Notes under the pieces: generated by a model | The model's database searches: none | Seen by the model: the letters and a program-made list of their open reading frames with translations, nothing else | Told to the model about the DNA's origin: nothing | Origin: Fretibacterium sp. | GTDB lineage: Bacteria; Synergistota; Synergistia; Synergistales; Aminobacteriaceae | Reading direction: 5' to 3' | DNA: 39,202 nt | Assembly (NCBI GenBank): GCA_024695065.1 | Contig: JAILIX010000119.1 | Span: forward strand, 1 to 39,202 | Position numbers and translations under genes: made by a program | In this document: one piece after another, positions 37,898 to 39,202 of the stretch | Numbering within the stretch: the first letter of the stretch is position 1 | How the letters are laid out: each line of letters opens with the position of its first letter

Positions 37898-38776
37898 ATG
37901 AGCAAAATTTTATTTATAACAGAAAAGACCAGTTTCATCTCAGAGGGAATTATCAATCACCTGAAGGCACAGAATTTTGAAGTGATTACCGTCAAACCGG
38001 ATGTTACGGCAATTTCAAACCACCTGAAGGAAACATCATCCGAAAACGCCGGGGGTGACCCTGTTGATGCTGAGGTAGCCGCGCTTCTGAGCCAGGAAAG
38101 CATGGGGGATTCTGCCGGAGATGACCCCACTGAAAAACCATTACGGACTGATTTCCCCCGCATCCTCATTCTTTACCTTCAGAATGAGGAAAACCTGATG
38201 GTGGAAGTTTTGGGATACATCCGTGACCAGGTTGAGGACAAGGGAATTCGTTTCTTTGTCATTGGGACACAGGACGAAATTGAAACGGTCATTGGGAAGT
38301 CTGCCTCCTACGTGGCGCACGCCTATGTCCGCCCCGTGGACCTTCAGGAGCTGCTCAAGCAGCTTCAGAAGGAGAGTGAGGCCGTTGAAAAGCTCAAGGA
38401 CTTCAAGACTATCCTTATTGTGGATGACGATCCGACAGTGCTTCGTTCGATGAAAAGCCTGCTTGCCACAAATTACAAGATTTACGTTGCAAACTCCGGG
38501 ATGAATGCCATCACCATCCTGGCAAAGAGTCATGTGGACCTGATTCTTCTGGACTTTGAGATGCCGGTGATTAACGGCCCCAAAGTTCTTGAGATGATTC
38601 GTTCTGACCCCGCATCGGCCAACATCCCCGTGATGTTCCTGACCGCCAAGGGGGATAAGCGGAGCATCATGGAAGTCCTGCGCTTCAAGCCGGAGAAGTA
38701 CCTCCTGAAGACCATGATGCCCAAGGAGATTCTGGACAGTATCAATGATTTCTTTATTATGCACGCCAAGGCATAG
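37898..38776 (+). CDS. Double-receiver response regulator without output domain
   Basis: A 292-residue soluble protein. The C-terminal half (about 168-290) is an intact receiver: acidic cluster Asp176-178, acceptor Asp219 in LILLDFEMP, Thr249 and Lys271. The N-terminal half (about 1-155) has the beta-alpha alternation of a receiver (KILFITE, ILILYLQ, RFFVIGT, AYVRPV), but with no acceptor Asp, Arg in place of the key Lys, and a Gly/Ser/Asp-rich insertion at about 46-82. It is thus a pseudo-receiver by inspection. There is no DNA-binding or enzymatic domain. The ATG at 37898 was chosen because AAGGAG is seven bases before it; a six-codon in-frame extension is less likely. It is co-oriented with kinase C, 100 bases after it, and a likely target of its Hpt. 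The gap holds no clear terminator. Confidence 0.91.
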   Translation: MSKILFITEKTSFISEGIINHLKAQNFEVITVKPDVTAISNHLKETSSENAGGDPVDAEVAALLSQESMGDSAGDDPTEKPLRTDFPRILILYLQNEENLMVEVLGYIRDQVEDKGIRFFVIGTQDEIETVIGKSASYVAHAYVRPVDLQELLKQLQKESEAVEKLKDFKTILIVDDDPTVLRSMKSLLATNYKIYVANSGMNAITILAKSHVDLILLDFEMPVINGPKVLEMIRSDPASANIPVMFLTAKGDKRSIMEVLRFKPEKYLLKTMMPKEILDSINDFFIMHAKA

Positions 38777-38809
38777 TTGTGCAGCTTTTTTATCAGCGAC
38801 AAAAAAGGA

Positions 38810-38839
38810 GGCGGGGGCTCAGCTCTCGCCTTGCTTTTT
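38810..38839 (+). terminator. Terminator of the rightward signalling operon
   Basis: A 9-bp stem containing two G-U pairs (arms at 38810-38818 and 38822-38830, loop of 3) followed by TTGCTTTTT, 33 bases past the receiver-protein stop. Confidence 0.75.
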
Positions 38840-38854
38840 GAAGGGGGCAGCGAT

Positions 38855-39202
38855 ATGAAAAGGGAAGACGGCGGGACGGTACGCGAGAGGGTGCCGCTGG
38901 AGGTCAGCGCAATATCGAGCAGCGGAGCCGGGATTGCCCGGACCGCGAAGGGCGTTGTTTTCGTTGAGGGCGCGCTGCCCGGCGAGGCTGTGACCGCAGA
39001 GATACTCTCACGTCACAAGGATTTTTCCACAGCCCGCGTTCTCTCCGTCGAGCGGGCAGCCGAAGGACGGGTGCCTCCGCGCTGCCGGCACTATGGACAC
39101 TGCGGAGGCTGCCAGCTTCAGCACGCCGATTATTCCCTTCAGCTCCGGCTCAAGGCCAGCCTGGTCCGCGACGCCATGACGCGCCTTGGAGGTTTTCCCC
39201 CG
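38855..39202 (+). CDS. RlmD/TrmA-family RNA (uracil-C5) methyltransferase, N-terminal part
   Basis: The first 116 codons of a SAM-dependent methyltransferase that makes 5-methyluridine in rRNA or tRNA; the rest lies beyond the window. Residues about 12-65 form a TRAM domain (SAISSSGAGIARTAKGVVFVEGALPGE). The Fe-S cluster motif with Cys77, Cys83 and Cys86 (CRHYGHCGGCQLQH) follows, as in RlmD/RlmCD. The ATG at 38855 follows AAGGGGG by seven bases. The fourth Fe-S cysteine and the catalytic domain would lie further right. Which uridine is modified (23S 1939 or 747, or tRNA 54) cannot be told from this fragment. Confidence 0.92.
   Translation, partial: MKREDGGTVRERVPLEVSAISSSGAGIARTAKGVVFVEGALPGEAVTAEILSRHKDFSTARVLSVERAAEGRVPPRCRHYGHCGGCQLQHADYSLQLRLKASLVRDAMTRLGGFPP

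Noticed and set aside
29578-38776. Signalling island as a mobile or horizontally acquired element
   Set aside because: No integrase linked to it, no insertion-sequence ends, tRNA target or direct repeats. The neighbouring xerD has the features of a chromosomal dimer-resolution recombinase.

Overview
The window looks like bacterial chromosomal DNA of fairly high GC, densely packed and almost entirely coded on the minus strand up to about 35.2 kb. The gene complement is a conserved rimP-nusA-infB-rbfA-truB-ribF translation operon, several hybrid histidine kinases, tandem chemoreceptors and a YlxR/L7Ae fusion. This would fit an anaerobic, motile member of the Synergistota or a related deep lineage. 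That placement is an inference from gene content; no rRNA gene is present to confirm it. There are no tRNA or rRNA genes, CRISPR arrays or insertion sequences. No gap between genes exceeds about 190 bases.

Layout. (1) 1-6385: three tandem paralogous methyl-accepting chemotaxis proteins, the first cut by the window edge. Two of the gaps carry near-identical terminator hairpins. (2) 6536-10553: a Nudix hydrolase, a def-fmt pair for N-formyl-methionine metabolism, and a membrane protein with zinc-ribbon and SH3 domains. (3) 10613-21345: one long translationally coupled operon read right to left, rimP-nusA-ylxR/L7Ae-infB-rbfA-nrnA-truB-ribF-tatD-tgt-sua5. It has a good sigma-70 promoter and a leader hairpin upstream of rimP. 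(4) 21537-26598: an ABC importer of the Fe3+/polyamine/phosphonate superfamily, made of a binding protein, an ATPase, a fused double permease and a second ATPase. (5) 26737-29479: xerD, punA and an M23 endopeptidase. (6) 29578-38776: a signalling island. Two 7TM hybrid kinases and a PAS-GGDEF-EAL protein run leftward. A third hybrid kinase with its own Hpt domain and an output-less double-receiver protein run rightward, from divergent and apparently overlapping promoters. (7) 38855-39202: the start of an RlmD/TrmA-type RNA uracil methyltransferase.

How it works together. The central operon couples transcription (NusA), ribosome maturation (RimP, RbfA), initiation (IF-2), tRNA modification (TruB, Tgt, Sua5), RNA/nucleotide turnover (NrnA, TatD) and flavin supply (RibF). 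Many stop and start codons overlap (ATGA, TGATG), so translation is probably coupled along much of it. The signalling island is the most interesting part. Three paralogous hybrid kinases have different membrane sensors and only one Hpt domain between them. The apparent end points are a receiver protein without an output domain and a GGDEF-EAL protein whose catalytic residues are altered in both domains. This suggests a self-contained phosphorelay feeding a c-di-GMP-binding or protein-interaction output rather than c-di-GMP turnover.
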